Source: a virus
Virus record (IMG/VR): IMGVR_UViG_3300008262_000375
Span: 1 to 23,360 of that record
Strand: one strand, 5' to 3'
DNA: 23,360 nt
Shown here piece after piece: positions 7,801 to 16,956 of the stretch. Below the pieces are notes generated by a model. It worked only from the letters and a program-made list of their open reading frames with translations. It was not told the origin of the DNA and ran no database searches. Positions within the stretch are counted from its first letter, which is position 1; each line of letters opens with the position of its first letter. Both the position numbers and the translations under genes were made by a program.

Positions 7801-9922
7801 AATTGGGGCTAATGGTGTAACTGCAACTACTGTCAATTCAGGTACAGGTATTGATGTTGATTGTAAACAAAATATTGAAAATAAAAACGGTAATGTTACC
7901 TCTCAGTCTCAAGTTTATGCGTCAAATGCGATGGCTTGTAGACGAGTTAGAATTAAAAATATATCAGTTCAAAAAAATGAAATTATTCCAAATCCTGAAG
8001 AACCGGTAAAAACTGTTATTGATATAACTCCACCAACAACAACTACTACAACTGAAACTATAAAAGTTCCATTAAGACCCCCAATACCATCCCCAACTAA
8101 AACTATACAACAAAAATTGAAAGATAGTATTGGTAAACGAGTACTTAGGAATTTATTAACAGAATGTAATTATTTTGAAGTTATTAAAGAAAATGTACCA
8201 TTTTTATATGATTCATTTAAAGAGAGAATTAAGTATTTTAATCCTGCGTTCCACTCAATGACACCTGAAGGTCTTAACTCAAGATTAACATTTCTTAATC
8301 AATGTTTAAGACCTGGTGAAACAATACCTGTGATTGGTACTGATGGGAAACCAAGAATTAATGATGCTGTTAATACTTCTTTTGGGGCACCTCCTGTGTT
8401 AGTATTAAGAATCGGTGATTTTTATAATTGTAGAATAATACCTGATAGTATATCATTTACATACGATTCTTCACTTTTGGATTTAAATCCTGAAGGTATT
8501 GGAGTACAACCTATGTTAGTAAACGTGAATATGGGTTTTAAAATGATTGGTGGTCATGGTATTGCAAATCCTGTTGAACAATTACAAAACGCTCTTTCGT
8601 TTAACTACTATGCTAATACTGAAATTTATGATGAAAGGTCAGTTTGGACTGAAGATACTACGGCACTTGACAAACAAATTGCAGATGCATTAGGTTTAGA
8701 ACCTGAGGTGACTACACCTGTTAATAATGTTACACCACAAGCAACTAATGATGGTGGGTCAACGATTGGTGAGATACTTACAAATAAACCTATTGAAGGT
8801 GGAAGTGAAGGTGAGATTAGTTATTTAAAAATAATGGATTCTCTTCTAACGGATTCAAAAACATATTTCACATTAATTGTTAATAAACTTGAAGAAATTA
8901 ATACTAAATACAATTATGGTATAGTTCAATTAGTTAACCAAGATAGAAACTTTAAAATTGGACCATTAGATACTACACAACCTCACGATTCTAACATATA
9001 TGGGTCACCATTTAAAATTGAAGAAAAATTAAATCAAGTTTTTAATCAAGTTTATTCAGATATTAACAGTGGGGCGAATCCAATTATTAACCAATTAAAT
9101 CAATTAAATTTCTTAAACAGTACAAAAACTATTATAGTTAATAACATGACAAACTATATTGTATCAAATGTACAACCAACTATTGCAAGTGATATTACAG
9201 TAGTTTTACAAGACATTTTAAATTTTGAACAAACTTTTGTTCAAAACATAAGAAAAGTAAATTTAGTTGTTAAAGAACATGACGGTAAAGTAGATTCAAC
9301 TAATTTACCTTCAATTTATACATTAACACCGACAACTGAATTAAGTCCGACTACTGTTTCAGGTGCTGGAAATACATTACAAGAATTGGACGGTGATTTT
9401 ATATCTTTTGGAGCTCAAATGGATAATTTCAACACATATTTACAAGAAAAACAAATTATAACTTCTTCTTACAATGGTGTTGGTCAAATTCAGACCTTTA
9501 AATTAGATTCAAGTGATATTACAAATAACTGTTTCTTTATGGTTCTTGGGAGAATTCTTACTCAAGATTCTAAAAAAGATGAGTTTATTAGTAAATGTTT
9601 AACAGGTGTTTCAGATATTAACGAACCATATAGTTTGGAAAACAAATTTAGAAAAATAGTTAATGATTTGGCTAATGACTACTCTAAAGAAATTAACAGA
9701 GATGAAGAGTTTTTCCAAGAATTTAAAAAAGAAAATGAATATAAAAATTATGTTGATGGTGTTGAAGAATTGATGTATAAAGCAGGAAAAGTAAGGAAAT
9801 TTACTTTCTCAACTGTTACTCCGTCAACAGAAGAAGTAAAAACACAATTTAAAGAATTATATGATGGTCAAAATCACGGTGGTGATGATACATATTTAGG
9901 TAAGGTTAAATTTACAAGTTAA
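4859..9922 (+). CDS. Giant baseplate / tube-cap-like structural protein with an OmpA-like domain (1687 aa)
   Basis: This gene lies directly after the tape measure, where T4 has tube-cap genes 48 and 54 (about 320-360 residues each), but is some five times longer. Residues about 618-708 ('MLSIENLAW', 'GGRIMWFPPYNLKF', 'RTGTLSFMI') and about 1130-1261 ('PAFHSMTPEGLNSRL', 'PPVLVLRIGDFYNCRI', 'VNVNMGFKMIGG') look like beta-rich tube-related segments. Between them, residues 816-1034 resemble an OmpA C-terminal domain: 'FAFYFENDIPG', then 'NKKLSLRRIDSI', then 'NAMACRRVRI'. The OmpA Asp used for peptidoglycan binding is Ser920 here, while the key Arg (R935) is kept. A Thr/Pro linker (about 1058-1083) follows. 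The last 400 residues are helical and Asn/Gln-rich. No signal peptide is seen. I infer a baseplate scaffold; the individual domain calls are from motif recognition only. Confidence 0.65.
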   Translation: MSDSSLSFASTSTFRNNLLGRNLAPYTVQGVFTPPISNVAYETVLTVTNVIDSPDNLIADDVFANQLYPLNEYGPDGGYNTTITFNGPPLPVASNSGEYSPNDTVLDIINEATINAQFIENRFGPTGGFEDLYFVDNIQLNGITNNPYWQPPSFLPSFYTPYEILTNDNPNGSNGLLSQDSFIARIGAERLQFAFQQRVAAEIFQNTVGQVNLSSLQDPFEASLIVTGQQPLIYKNWRITVPENPILRIVDLATRLSSAYWPVSPIPGDYFEMGGVPQNQQTSLALNVANQLTGGFLGPVLNFTRSSSETFLANTGNGQRSALFANIDYNRYQPPYDKNYGGILGVISGVANLLTNLINPDNGTLIGGYYVGSRNAEPSTITSPPNQVPVNVFGEQVQAPVYGPSELGILYEGNQEVLNFGLASKTYSDGGGIGGGFVWVSPKYKDNAGYKPTVGGGVGTIDENYNEVSSDYTRNESTNITFKGNSILDNTQRLIDSADNVQGISRLKHVGNAINQVSKVFNDGYKEMTKGSKVVSYVDNTTGEQAGTEYCRVFAKDTPYLMYNDLQKTDGITTSGRRSTFSVLDNTFNLNIAPTRNPGSTNIIQGGDGSGGYVKKYMLSIENLAWKTSSRPGFTYDDLPVCERGPNGGRIMWFPPYNLKFSDSSNAQWNPTSFLGRPEPIYTYKETSRTGTLSFMIIVDNPSVTNLIVEQQLSGKNKERIDSVLSSFFAGCTKFDIYELAKKFNTLKPSDLMTYQEIINNPRLTNEELEGVIKEIPVVNTTSGGQGTDTAPNPDIVVGSGEGNTPDLIGPFENEFLDFAFYFENDIPGPSDKETTTANYKTIYDTYTSSSNITKYVDNAHNLFDSTDVNYNVQEFFDNVIINNFRKITEGDNSFVQQAYKLLNDGIVKSISIEMEGSASAIATPQYNKKLSLRRIDSIKNYLSQPINGVDLGKFINEGTFIIKNAEGFGEEIVIPKYSTEIGANGVTATTVNSGTGIDVDCKQNIENKNGNVTSQSQVYASNAMACRRVRIKNISVQKNEIIPNPEEPVKTVIDITPPTTTTTTETIKVPLRPPIPSPTKTIQQKLKDSIGKRVLRNLLTECNYFEVIKENVPFLYDSFKERIKYFNPAFHSMTPEGLNSRLTFLNQCLRPGETIPVIGTDGKPRINDAVNTSFGAPPVLVLRIGDFYNCRIIPDSISFTYDSSLLDLNPEGIGVQPMLVNVNMGFKMIGGHGIANPVEQLQNALSFNYYANTEIYDERSVWTEDTTALDKQIADALGLEPEVTTPVNNVTPQATNDGGSTIGEILTNKPIEGGSEGEISYLKIMDSLLTDSKTYFTLIVNKLEEINTKYNYGIVQLVNQDRNFKIGPLDTTQPHDSNIYGSPFKIEEKLNQVFNQVYSDINSGANPIINQLNQLNFLNSTKTIIVNNMTNYIVSNVQPTIASDITVVLQDILNFEQTFVQNIRKVNLVVKEHDGKVDSTNLPSIYTLTPTTELSPTTVSGAGNTLQELDGDFISFGAQMDNFNTYLQEKQIITSSYNGVGQIQTFKLDSSDITNNCFFMVLGRILTQDSKKDEFISKCLTGVSDINEPYSLENKFRKIVNDLANDYSKEINRDEEFFQEFKKENEYKNYVDGVEELMYKAGKVRKFTFSTVTPSTEEVKTQFKELYDGQNHGGDDTYLGKVKFTS

Positions 9923-9924
9923 TT

Positions 9925-10251
9925 ATGATGAATAAACAATTTTATAATCGATATAACAATTTTATCATAAATGGTAATCAAACTGTGGTCCCGTATATTA
10001 CGTTACCTTCAAAAACAACTGACAAACGATTCATTTATAAAATAAACCAAACAAGGTTAGATAAAATTTCACAACAATATTATAACTCACCTTTTTTTGG
10101 ATGGTTAATTATGGTTGCAAATCCTGTTTATGGAGGACAAGAATGGAATATACCTGATGGTTCTATATTGACTATTCCATATCCTTTGGTAACTTCTTTA
10201 CAAGATTATAAAACGGCTTTAGATAACCATTTCTTCTATTATGGTAGATAA
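9925..10251 (+). CDS. Baseplate wedge protein, gp53/LysM-like
   Basis: This 108-residue protein resembles the LysM-like core found in T4 gp53 and related tail proteins. Residues 44-88 run 'RLDKISQQYYNSPFFGWLI', then 'VANP', then 'IPDGSILTIPYPL', the typical LysM sequence of helix, hydrophobic W, Asn-Pro and 'I.pG..l.IP'. In contractile tails such proteins tie baseplate wedges to the hub and tube; peptidoglycan binding is not implied. It starts two bases after the upstream stop and overlaps the next start by 11 bases, suggesting translational coupling of three baseplate genes. Two in-frame ATGs stand at the start (9925 and 9928), with little consequence. Confidence 0.65.
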   Translation: MMNKQFYNRYNNFIINGNQTVVPYITLPSKTTDKRFIYKINQTRLDKISQQYYNSPFFGWLIMVANPVYGGQEWNIPDGSILTIPYPLVTSLQDYKTALDNHFFYYGR

Positions 10252-13200
10252 CTCAGAAAATATTTTAGTAGATTACGATTACAATAATATTATTGTCGTT
10301 GACCCAAATAAAGTGGTTGATACTAATGGTAATGTTAAAGAAAGATATGTTAAACAAGAAAATTTAGTAATTTACGCTAATTTAGAGTGTAATGTTTTAC
10401 CAAGAACTAAATTAGCTGTTGGTTCATCTAATACCACTGATATTAAAACAGTTAGTATTGCGAGTATTAATTTTTTAAAACCTGGTAATAAAGAGTTTAT
10501 GGATATTGGTTATACTGATGAACTAACAGGTTTAAAAAAGGTAAATAAAAATGGTACCGAACAAAATAATCCTAATAACGTAAAACAAACATCTAAAAAT
10601 GATAATTTTTATTTTGACCAGGCATCCAATTTAAATGGAAATGAAAGGGTTTCTGATAATGGTTTATTAGGTATTACGTCTATTAATATTAGACAAAACA
10701 CATCATTTATGTCAACAATTAGTGTTGAGTTAGAAGATGTTAGAGGGAAGGCTTTGTTTGAAGGTGGAAATAGTTCACCATATGCTGCATTTTTTAATTT
10801 ACCATATCCGTTGTTTAATTTAACAATTAAAGGTTGGTATGGTAAGGCATTAAAATTACCATTAATGTTACAAAACTTCACTTCGAGGTATGATGGTAAT
10901 AGTGGTAATTTTAAAATTACTTTAACATTTTACACTTATAAATTTACTGTATTGACTGAAATCTCAATGGGGGCCATGCAAGCAACCCCACATATGTATA
11001 AGTCAAATGTAACAGTACAAAAAATTAGCGGGGGTCCTAATGCTACTACACCTGTACAAGATGTTGTTTATGAACAAGGTTATCAAAAAATTAGAGAATT
11101 ATATAGTGAATATAAAACTAAAGGATTAATACCTGATGATTTCCCTGAAATTACACTTGTACAACTTAGAAATAGAGTTGAAAACTTCATTAAAAATATT
11201 TTAGATTCTTTCATAAAACAAAATTTGAATCCTTTAAAAAATATTCAAGATTATGAAAATAAAATGATTGACTATAAGAATAATATTTATTTTGGAAAAT
11301 CAGTTATTCAACCTTCATGGTTTGAAAAATACATGGATAAAAGTAATTATTATGTATTAAAGAACAGTGGAGTTAAAATTTATACGTTTAAATTATTTTA
11401 TGATACCTTAGAAAAACAAACAAACGCTAAAAATAAATTAGAACAAATAATTAGTGATGGTAATAAGTCATTAAATTCTAATACTACACTTGGTGAAAAT
11501 GGAACGTATACCATTAATAATGTTACAAAATCTTCTGCAATTACTTGTGATATCAATATAAACGATTTTCAAAAAATCATTCAAGATGGGGATATTGATT
11601 TAACCGAGACATATATTCAAAGAAATGGTGGTGCGGTGCCAACTACAGAACAACTTAGTGAGTTAGAAAAAGAAATTAAATTAACTTTAAATTCAGTAGG
11701 TTCAATTAACCTTTCAAACGGTGAAACAAACCCAAAAATACCTTTTTATTATTTTGAAGGTACTGGTAGTTTTATAGATAAAACTAACCAAATTTTAAAG
11801 TCAGTAAAAATAAAAAAAGAGGAAATACAAACATCATTAACTGACGCTTTAGCTGAAAAACTACAAAGTAAAAATACAGGAATTGGATTTGTACCAACTA
11901 TAAGAAATGTTTTAGCTGTTATTTTTGCAAATGGTGAGGCTTTCTTAAGACTAATGGAAGATGTCCATTCTAAAGCTTGGGATTTAAGAGATGAAAAAGT
12001 AAGAAAAAGTGCTATTTTAGGAACTAAACCTTCAACAGATAATTTAAATCCTGGTGAAAATGTAAATACTCCTATATACCCATGGCCTCAATATATTGTT
12101 GAAACAACGGGAGAGAATGGTAGAGGTAAATATGAGATTAGATATCCTGGTGAATCTGAAGTTATTGACCAAACAAAAGGTTTTGAATTTCAATATTGGC
12201 CTGAAGTTGAATTTTTGGAGGAATTTGTAAGAGCTTTTACTGAAACTACACAATCTAAAAATCAAACACCTCAAGATTTTTCTAATGAAGAAACTGATAT
12301 TAAAAGAATTAGTTTTAACGCTATTGAATTTCCTGTATCAAATGTTGTTTTTTCTAACAAAGAAGAAATAAAATTTTTCTATGAAATATTTGAGAGATTA
12401 TTTTTTGTTACAAATTACTCAAGATTAAGTAGAATAAATTTTGACACTGAATTTTCAGACAAAATTACATCATTACTTGCTGACGGGGAAAAAAATAATT
12501 TATTAGTTAGTTTATCTGACGATAATCCATTTTTAATACAAAAATTACAAAATTATGGTATTAACTCGGCTAATTTTGTTTCAATCCTAAGACATTTTTC
12601 TAATGATGGAGAAGGACAATCTTGGCAGAATTATATTAGAGGTATTTTTAACACTTCTTATATTAAAAATTTATCTCAGAATTCAAATTTTGAATTTTTA
12701 AATAAAAATATATTAAACGATTCATTATCTAGTCCATTAATCACTTTAACTAACGAAACTGATTTAATTGAGTTTGTTGGGAATTCTACTAAATCAAATG
12801 TGTTTGATTTTTTAGATATATACCCATTTACAAATTTAAATTGGGTGACTAATAACTTGGCAGATGGTTCATCAATATTGACGGTAGAAAGTAGTTTTGA
12901 TACTCGAAAAATACTTACCTTTAATACTGATAAAAAAATAATATCTAATTTTTCGGGTAATACTAGTTCAGACCAAAAAAGACCCATTACAAATTTTTTG
13001 TGGGGTACTAATCCAACACAACCACTAATAAGTAATACAACTAATTTGTCTTCTTTTTACGACTCAAGAGTACCTGAAAATCAGTTAATTACTGAAGGAA
13101 GTGTTTATTATAGTAATTACAGTGGATTTGTTACAAGTACTCAAACTACATCAATGTTCAATACACCATTTTTTGTTAATGCTATACAAGAGGGTGTTAG

Positions 13201-16200
13201 TAATTTTAGAAATAATGACCCATATCCATATAAAGCTGCCGCTTTTTTGTTTTTGAATAGTTTACCTTTAGCGACATTAAGGGAAAAATATAAAACATAT
13301 GAAAATGGAACAACAACTGATTTAGATTATATATTTGCAACAATTAAAAAATTTGGAGCAATACATAAAGTACCATATGCTTGGATATTAAAAATAGGTT
13401 CAATTTGGAGTAGATATAAAACTTATGTTGAAACAGGTACGGACTTTTTGAATACTTCTTGGAGTAACTTCAATTATATATCAAACTATGACCCAATAAC
13501 TAATTCACCTACAAAACAATATAGCTTGATTGTTGATGGTAGTGCGATTGATATTATTTTAGAAAAAAATACTGTAATTGGTACAGACACTAGTTCATTA
13601 ATTCATTCGGGATTTTATCCTAAATTGATTAATGACTTCAATGTCTTTTATCAAGGATTTCAAATATATTCAACGTATACTAATTCAGATATCCAAGATG
13701 GATTTTCTTCAGGTGTAACTCTCAATTATGTTGATGGTGCAATTATAGATTATGGTGATGGTTTTGATACGAACAGTCCTAACAGAACTTTAAGAATAAT
13801 TCCTTGGTCGGTTACCGTTAAGACATTAGATGATAAATTTAATTATGTTATACCATCTCAAGGTTCACCAATAAATCAAGTTAAATTTGAATGTTTTAGT
13901 AATGGACAAATAAAACAAGAAGTTTTAGGTAATCAATCAATGTATAACGGTTCAATTAGAACCTATTGGTCATCACCTCAGTATGGTTATTTTGATATTT
14001 CTAAAATAACAAAACCAAGTCCTGAACAATACTTAAAAAATATATTATTAACATCACAAATTCAGGAAAATTTCTCATTAAATGGTATTAATAGTTATTA
14101 TGATGACATTAGTGAAATTTTTTCAGTTTTTGAAAAAGATGTTCTTGATAGATTTGAAAATGAATTTTTAAATTTCTCAAGGTCAGTGTATGATTATAAA
14201 TCTAATATTGTTTCAGAAAATGATACAGATTCGGAATATTCTATGAAGAATTTTCAATTCTTTATGAGAGAAATGATGAAAGTACCATATAGTAGTGGTA
14301 CAACCGGTACTCAAACAGTCGGAAACACTTCAGATGGTCAATTTATTCAAATAAATAAATTTTTGATAGATTTTTTAAAATATGATGTGGTATTCAAATA
14401 CGGTAATCCGTCTAATTTTGATAAAAGATTGTTTTACACTTTTTCTAATTTACCAATAACTGAACCATATACTTGGGATTCTTATAAGGTATCAACACCA
14501 AATGCTTTACCTGTTAATGGAGGTTCTGTTTCTTTATCTCAATCTCAAACAAATTATCCTGATTCTTGGAAAGCTCTAAAGACGTATGTTGGTTTTTCTA
14601 ATATACCTGATTTAATTTATAGTAATAATGGTTCATATATAACTGATTTCTTTATTGATTTAGATGTTGCTTTCAGTGTGTCAAATATTAAGAATTTTGC
14701 GCCTATTATTAAAATTTATGCAACACAAAAACTTAATCAAAATCAAACAAATGAGATTGTTCCTGAACAGGCCCCACCAAATATTTCTTCACCTGCTTCT
14801 CCTCCTCTTTCTGGTATTGAAGTGGCCGTTGTAAATTTACAAAATGGGGATAAAATTATTGTACAAAAAGAAAGTGCTTTTCCATATAATCCTAATTTTT
14901 ATCCTATAGCTTATAATAGTACTGGTCAAGTTTTATATACAGGGGAAAAAGAAGCTCCTTTCCCACCAACTGTATGGAATAACTATTGTCAACAATTAAT
15001 TAACAATACTATTATACTATTATACGGTTCATTATCTACCAATCCTACTGACCCACAATATATTGTAAACCAAGATATACATGCAACTAGTAATTACCCA
15101 ACAATACCGAATCCTTTAAGTAATGAAGGTAAGAATTCATTTGCTGAAAACATGACTAACTATCTGTTACAATCAACTAATTTTCAAGATAAAATTACAA
15201 ATAATTTATTTACAAGATTAAGATTAGATTTACCTAAAGTTACGATTAGTAATTATAAAACACTAAATTCAAAATTGGAAGGTGATTTAACTAAAAGAGA
15301 TTTGTGGGAATCTTTTAAGGCAACAAATGATAAATGGATTTCAGGTAATGATTTTAAAAATAAAACGTTATTTGAAGATGTTTTATTTTTAGATAGAGCA
15401 TCAAGAGATATTGGTAATAAAGTTATTATTGACATATACAAGTTGAAAGAAAGATTGAATAACATCAATCCTAAAACTAATATGTTAACATATGTTCAGT
15501 CAATTATAGAAGAAAACCACTTTGTGGTTATGAATGTTCCATCATATATGAATTTTTATAATGTTCAAGATGCCACCAAAAATCCTGTACCAAAAATGGA
15601 AGGTGTTGGAGATTTTGCTAATAGTCTTTTTGGTACGTTTATGAACGTTGATTATAGAAATTCGTCTTCAAAATTAGTATGTTTTTATGGTGGTAAACCA
15701 AGTGAACACTTAGCGGTAAATAACGTTGATTATAAATTTAATGATGATGGTTTTGACTTGAAAAAAGACAATCCTTTAATTGAAAATCAAGTTGATAAGA
15801 AAGACTGGGATAAATCAAATAGAGTTGTTGGTTTTAATATTGATATTGGAACTCAAAATCAACAAATTTTTCATGGGTTTTCACTGTCACAAGACGCTGG
15901 ATTATCTACCGCTGAGAGTATTCAAATTCTTAATGATATGACCGCTCAGGCGGGTAATAGACAAGCAGCCACACAAAACATAAGTTTATATAATCTATAT
16001 AAAACTAGAAGTTACAAGTGTACAATTAATATGATGGGTAACGCTATGATACAACCAACAATGTACTTTAATTTAAGGTATGTTCCTATGTTTAGTGGGC
16101 CTTATATGATTTTATCAGTTGACCATACAATATCTCAGGGTAGTTTTGAAACAATTTTGACAGGTATAAGACAAACAATTTATTCATTACCACAATTAGA

Positions 16201-16915
16201 CGATTATTTACAAACATTGAAAGTTAATTTATTACAATCTATAGTTGAAACAACACTGACTCAAGAAAGACAAAATGCCACAACGGCCACGACCCAATCT
16301 TCAGGTAATATACTTAATGAAACCGCTCAAATTGGTTCAACAATTACTGAACAATATGCAACTCAAGTATCATCAGCAATAAACGAAGCTTGTAAGCCTG
16401 ACGAAAAGTACTCATCATATACTCCAATTGAAGAACCTAAAAACACTAAACTAAATTATTTGGACGTATATGAAAATATTATTTTATTAACATCAAATCA
16501 AACTTTACAATATTTAATCTTCTCAACGTTTTATATTGCCTCAGGTAAAAATTACGCTTTTGATACTTATGAAAATAATTTTGGAGGTATTACTATTGAC
16601 CAATATTGGGGACCGACTGGAGATGCTAATTTTAGTTCTGACAGAAAATTTTATTGTTCAGTAAATAACGCTCCTTATGCTAAATTCTCAACTATTGAAA
16701 AATCTATTCAATTTTTAATTTCTAGATGGTCAGGAAGAATTGGAACATTGACACCAACTGAGGAAAGTTTAGCAAAGTTTTGGGTACTTAACGCTAATAC
16801 TAATGAAACAAGACCGGAAAATAATTGGACTAGTTTATCTCAAGAGGAAAAAAATATTGTAATTAATGATTTTAGAGAGGCAATTCAAATATTCCAAGCA
16901 ATGGAATTACAATAA
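10241..16915 (+). CDS. Giant baseplate hub-like protein with possible C-terminal cell-wall domain (2224 aa)
   Basis: At 2224 residues this is the largest gene here. Residues about 147-250 ('NTSFMSTISVELEDVRG', 'PYPLFNLTIKGWYGK', 'FKITLTFYTYKF') form a beta-rich N-terminal hub-like segment. Residues about 1862-1979 ('VVGFNIDIGTQNQ', 'YKCTINMMGNAMIQP', 'YVPMFSGPYMILSVDHTI', 'FETILTGIR') resemble the C-terminal domain of gp27/late-control-D type hub proteins. A Thr/Gln/Ala linker (about 2010-2050) leads to residues 2074-2224 with 'FYIASGKNYAF' and 'NNFGGI', like glucosaminidase or lysozyme folds, but an obvious catalytic Glu is not seen. This could replace T4 gp27 plus gp5. The roughly 1500 residues between are Asn/Ser/Tyr-rich, without a domain I recognise. 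It overlaps the gp53-like gene by 11 bases. Confidence 0.65.
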   Translation: MVDNSENILVDYDYNNIIVVDPNKVVDTNGNVKERYVKQENLVIYANLECNVLPRTKLAVGSSNTTDIKTVSIASINFLKPGNKEFMDIGYTDELTGLKKVNKNGTEQNNPNNVKQTSKNDNFYFDQASNLNGNERVSDNGLLGITSINIRQNTSFMSTISVELEDVRGKALFEGGNSSPYAAFFNLPYPLFNLTIKGWYGKALKLPLMLQNFTSRYDGNSGNFKITLTFYTYKFTVLTEISMGAMQATPHMYKSNVTVQKISGGPNATTPVQDVVYEQGYQKIRELYSEYKTKGLIPDDFPEITLVQLRNRVENFIKNILDSFIKQNLNPLKNIQDYENKMIDYKNNIYFGKSVIQPSWFEKYMDKSNYYVLKNSGVKIYTFKLFYDTLEKQTNAKNKLEQIISDGNKSLNSNTTLGENGTYTINNVTKSSAITCDININDFQKIIQDGDIDLTETYIQRNGGAVPTTEQLSELEKEIKLTLNSVGSINLSNGETNPKIPFYYFEGTGSFIDKTNQILKSVKIKKEEIQTSLTDALAEKLQSKNTGIGFVPTIRNVLAVIFANGEAFLRLMEDVHSKAWDLRDEKVRKSAILGTKPSTDNLNPGENVNTPIYPWPQYIVETTGENGRGKYEIRYPGESEVIDQTKGFEFQYWPEVEFLEEFVRAFTETTQSKNQTPQDFSNEETDIKRISFNAIEFPVSNVVFSNKEEIKFFYEIFERLFFVTNYSRLSRINFDTEFSDKITSLLADGEKNNLLVSLSDDNPFLIQKLQNYGINSANFVSILRHFSNDGEGQSWQNYIRGIFNTSYIKNLSQNSNFEFLNKNILNDSLSSPLITLTNETDLIEFVGNSTKSNVFDFLDIYPFTNLNWVTNNLADGSSILTVESSFDTRKILTFNTDKKIISNFSGNTSSDQKRPITNFLWGTNPTQPLISNTTNLSSFYDSRVPENQLITEGSVYYSNYSGFVTSTQTTSMFNTPFFVNAIQEGVSNFRNNDPYPYKAAAFLFLNSLPLATLREKYKTYENGTTTDLDYIFATIKKFGAIHKVPYAWILKIGSIWSRYKTYVETGTDFLNTSWSNFNYISNYDPITNSPTKQYSLIVDGSAIDIILEKNTVIGTDTSSLIHSGFYPKLINDFNVFYQGFQIYSTYTNSDIQDGFSSGVTLNYVDGAIIDYGDGFDTNSPNRTLRIIPWSVTVKTLDDKFNYVIPSQGSPINQVKFECFSNGQIKQEVLGNQSMYNGSIRTYWSSPQYGYFDISKITKPSPEQYLKNILLTSQIQENFSLNGINSYYDDISEIFSVFEKDVLDRFENEFLNFSRSVYDYKSNIVSENDTDSEYSMKNFQFFMREMMKVPYSSGTTGTQTVGNTSDGQFIQINKFLIDFLKYDVVFKYGNPSNFDKRLFYTFSNLPITEPYTWDSYKVSTPNALPVNGGSVSLSQSQTNYPDSWKALKTYVGFSNIPDLIYSNNGSYITDFFIDLDVAFSVSNIKNFAPIIKIYATQKLNQNQTNEIVPEQAPPNISSPASPPLSGIEVAVVNLQNGDKIIVQKESAFPYNPNFYPIAYNSTGQVLYTGEKEAPFPPTVWNNYCQQLINNTIILLYGSLSTNPTDPQYIVNQDIHATSNYPTIPNPLSNEGKNSFAENMTNYLLQSTNFQDKITNNLFTRLRLDLPKVTISNYKTLNSKLEGDLTKRDLWESFKATNDKWISGNDFKNKTLFEDVLFLDRASRDIGNKVIIDIYKLKERLNNINPKTNMLTYVQSIIEENHFVVMNVPSYMNFYNVQDATKNPVPKMEGVGDFANSLFGTFMNVDYRNSSSKLVCFYGGKPSEHLAVNNVDYKFNDDGFDLKKDNPLIENQVDKKDWDKSNRVVGFNIDIGTQNQQIFHGFSLSQDAGLSTAESIQILNDMTAQAGNRQAATQNISLYNLYKTRSYKCTINMMGNAMIQPTMYFNLRYVPMFSGPYMILSVDHTISQGSFETILTGIRQTIYSLPQLDDYLQTLKVNLLQSIVETTLTQERQNATTATTQSSGNILNETAQIGSTITEQYATQVSSAINEACKPDEKYSSYTPIEEPKNTKLNYLDVYENIILLTSNQTLQYLIFSTFYIASGKNYAFDTYENNFGGITIDQYWGPTGDANFSSDRKFYCSVNNAPYAKFSTIEKSIQFLISRWSGRIGTLTPTEESLAKFWVLNANTNETRPENNWTSLSQEEKNIVINDFREAIQIFQAMELQ

Positions 16916-16936
16916 TAATTTTTATTACATATCAGA

Positions 16937-16943
16937 TATTTAT
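16937..16943 (+). promoter_or_regulatory. Candidate late-promoter-like element TATTTAT upstream of 74-aa gene
   Basis: AGATATTTATTAAGAAA sits in the 41-base gap after the giant hub gene, 13 bases before the start at 16957. It is nearly the same as the 1429 and 4837 elements and marks the start of a two-gene unit that ends at a strong terminator. Confidence 0.32.
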
Positions 16944-16956
16944 TAAGAAAAAGTAT

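Noticed and set aside
1-16915. Contractile injection system (eCIS, tailocin or T6SS) rather than a phage
   Set aside because: Sheath, tube and LysM-like genes fit either, but adjoining SSB, UvsX, exonuclease, replicative helicase and nrdB genes indicate a replicating T4-like phage.
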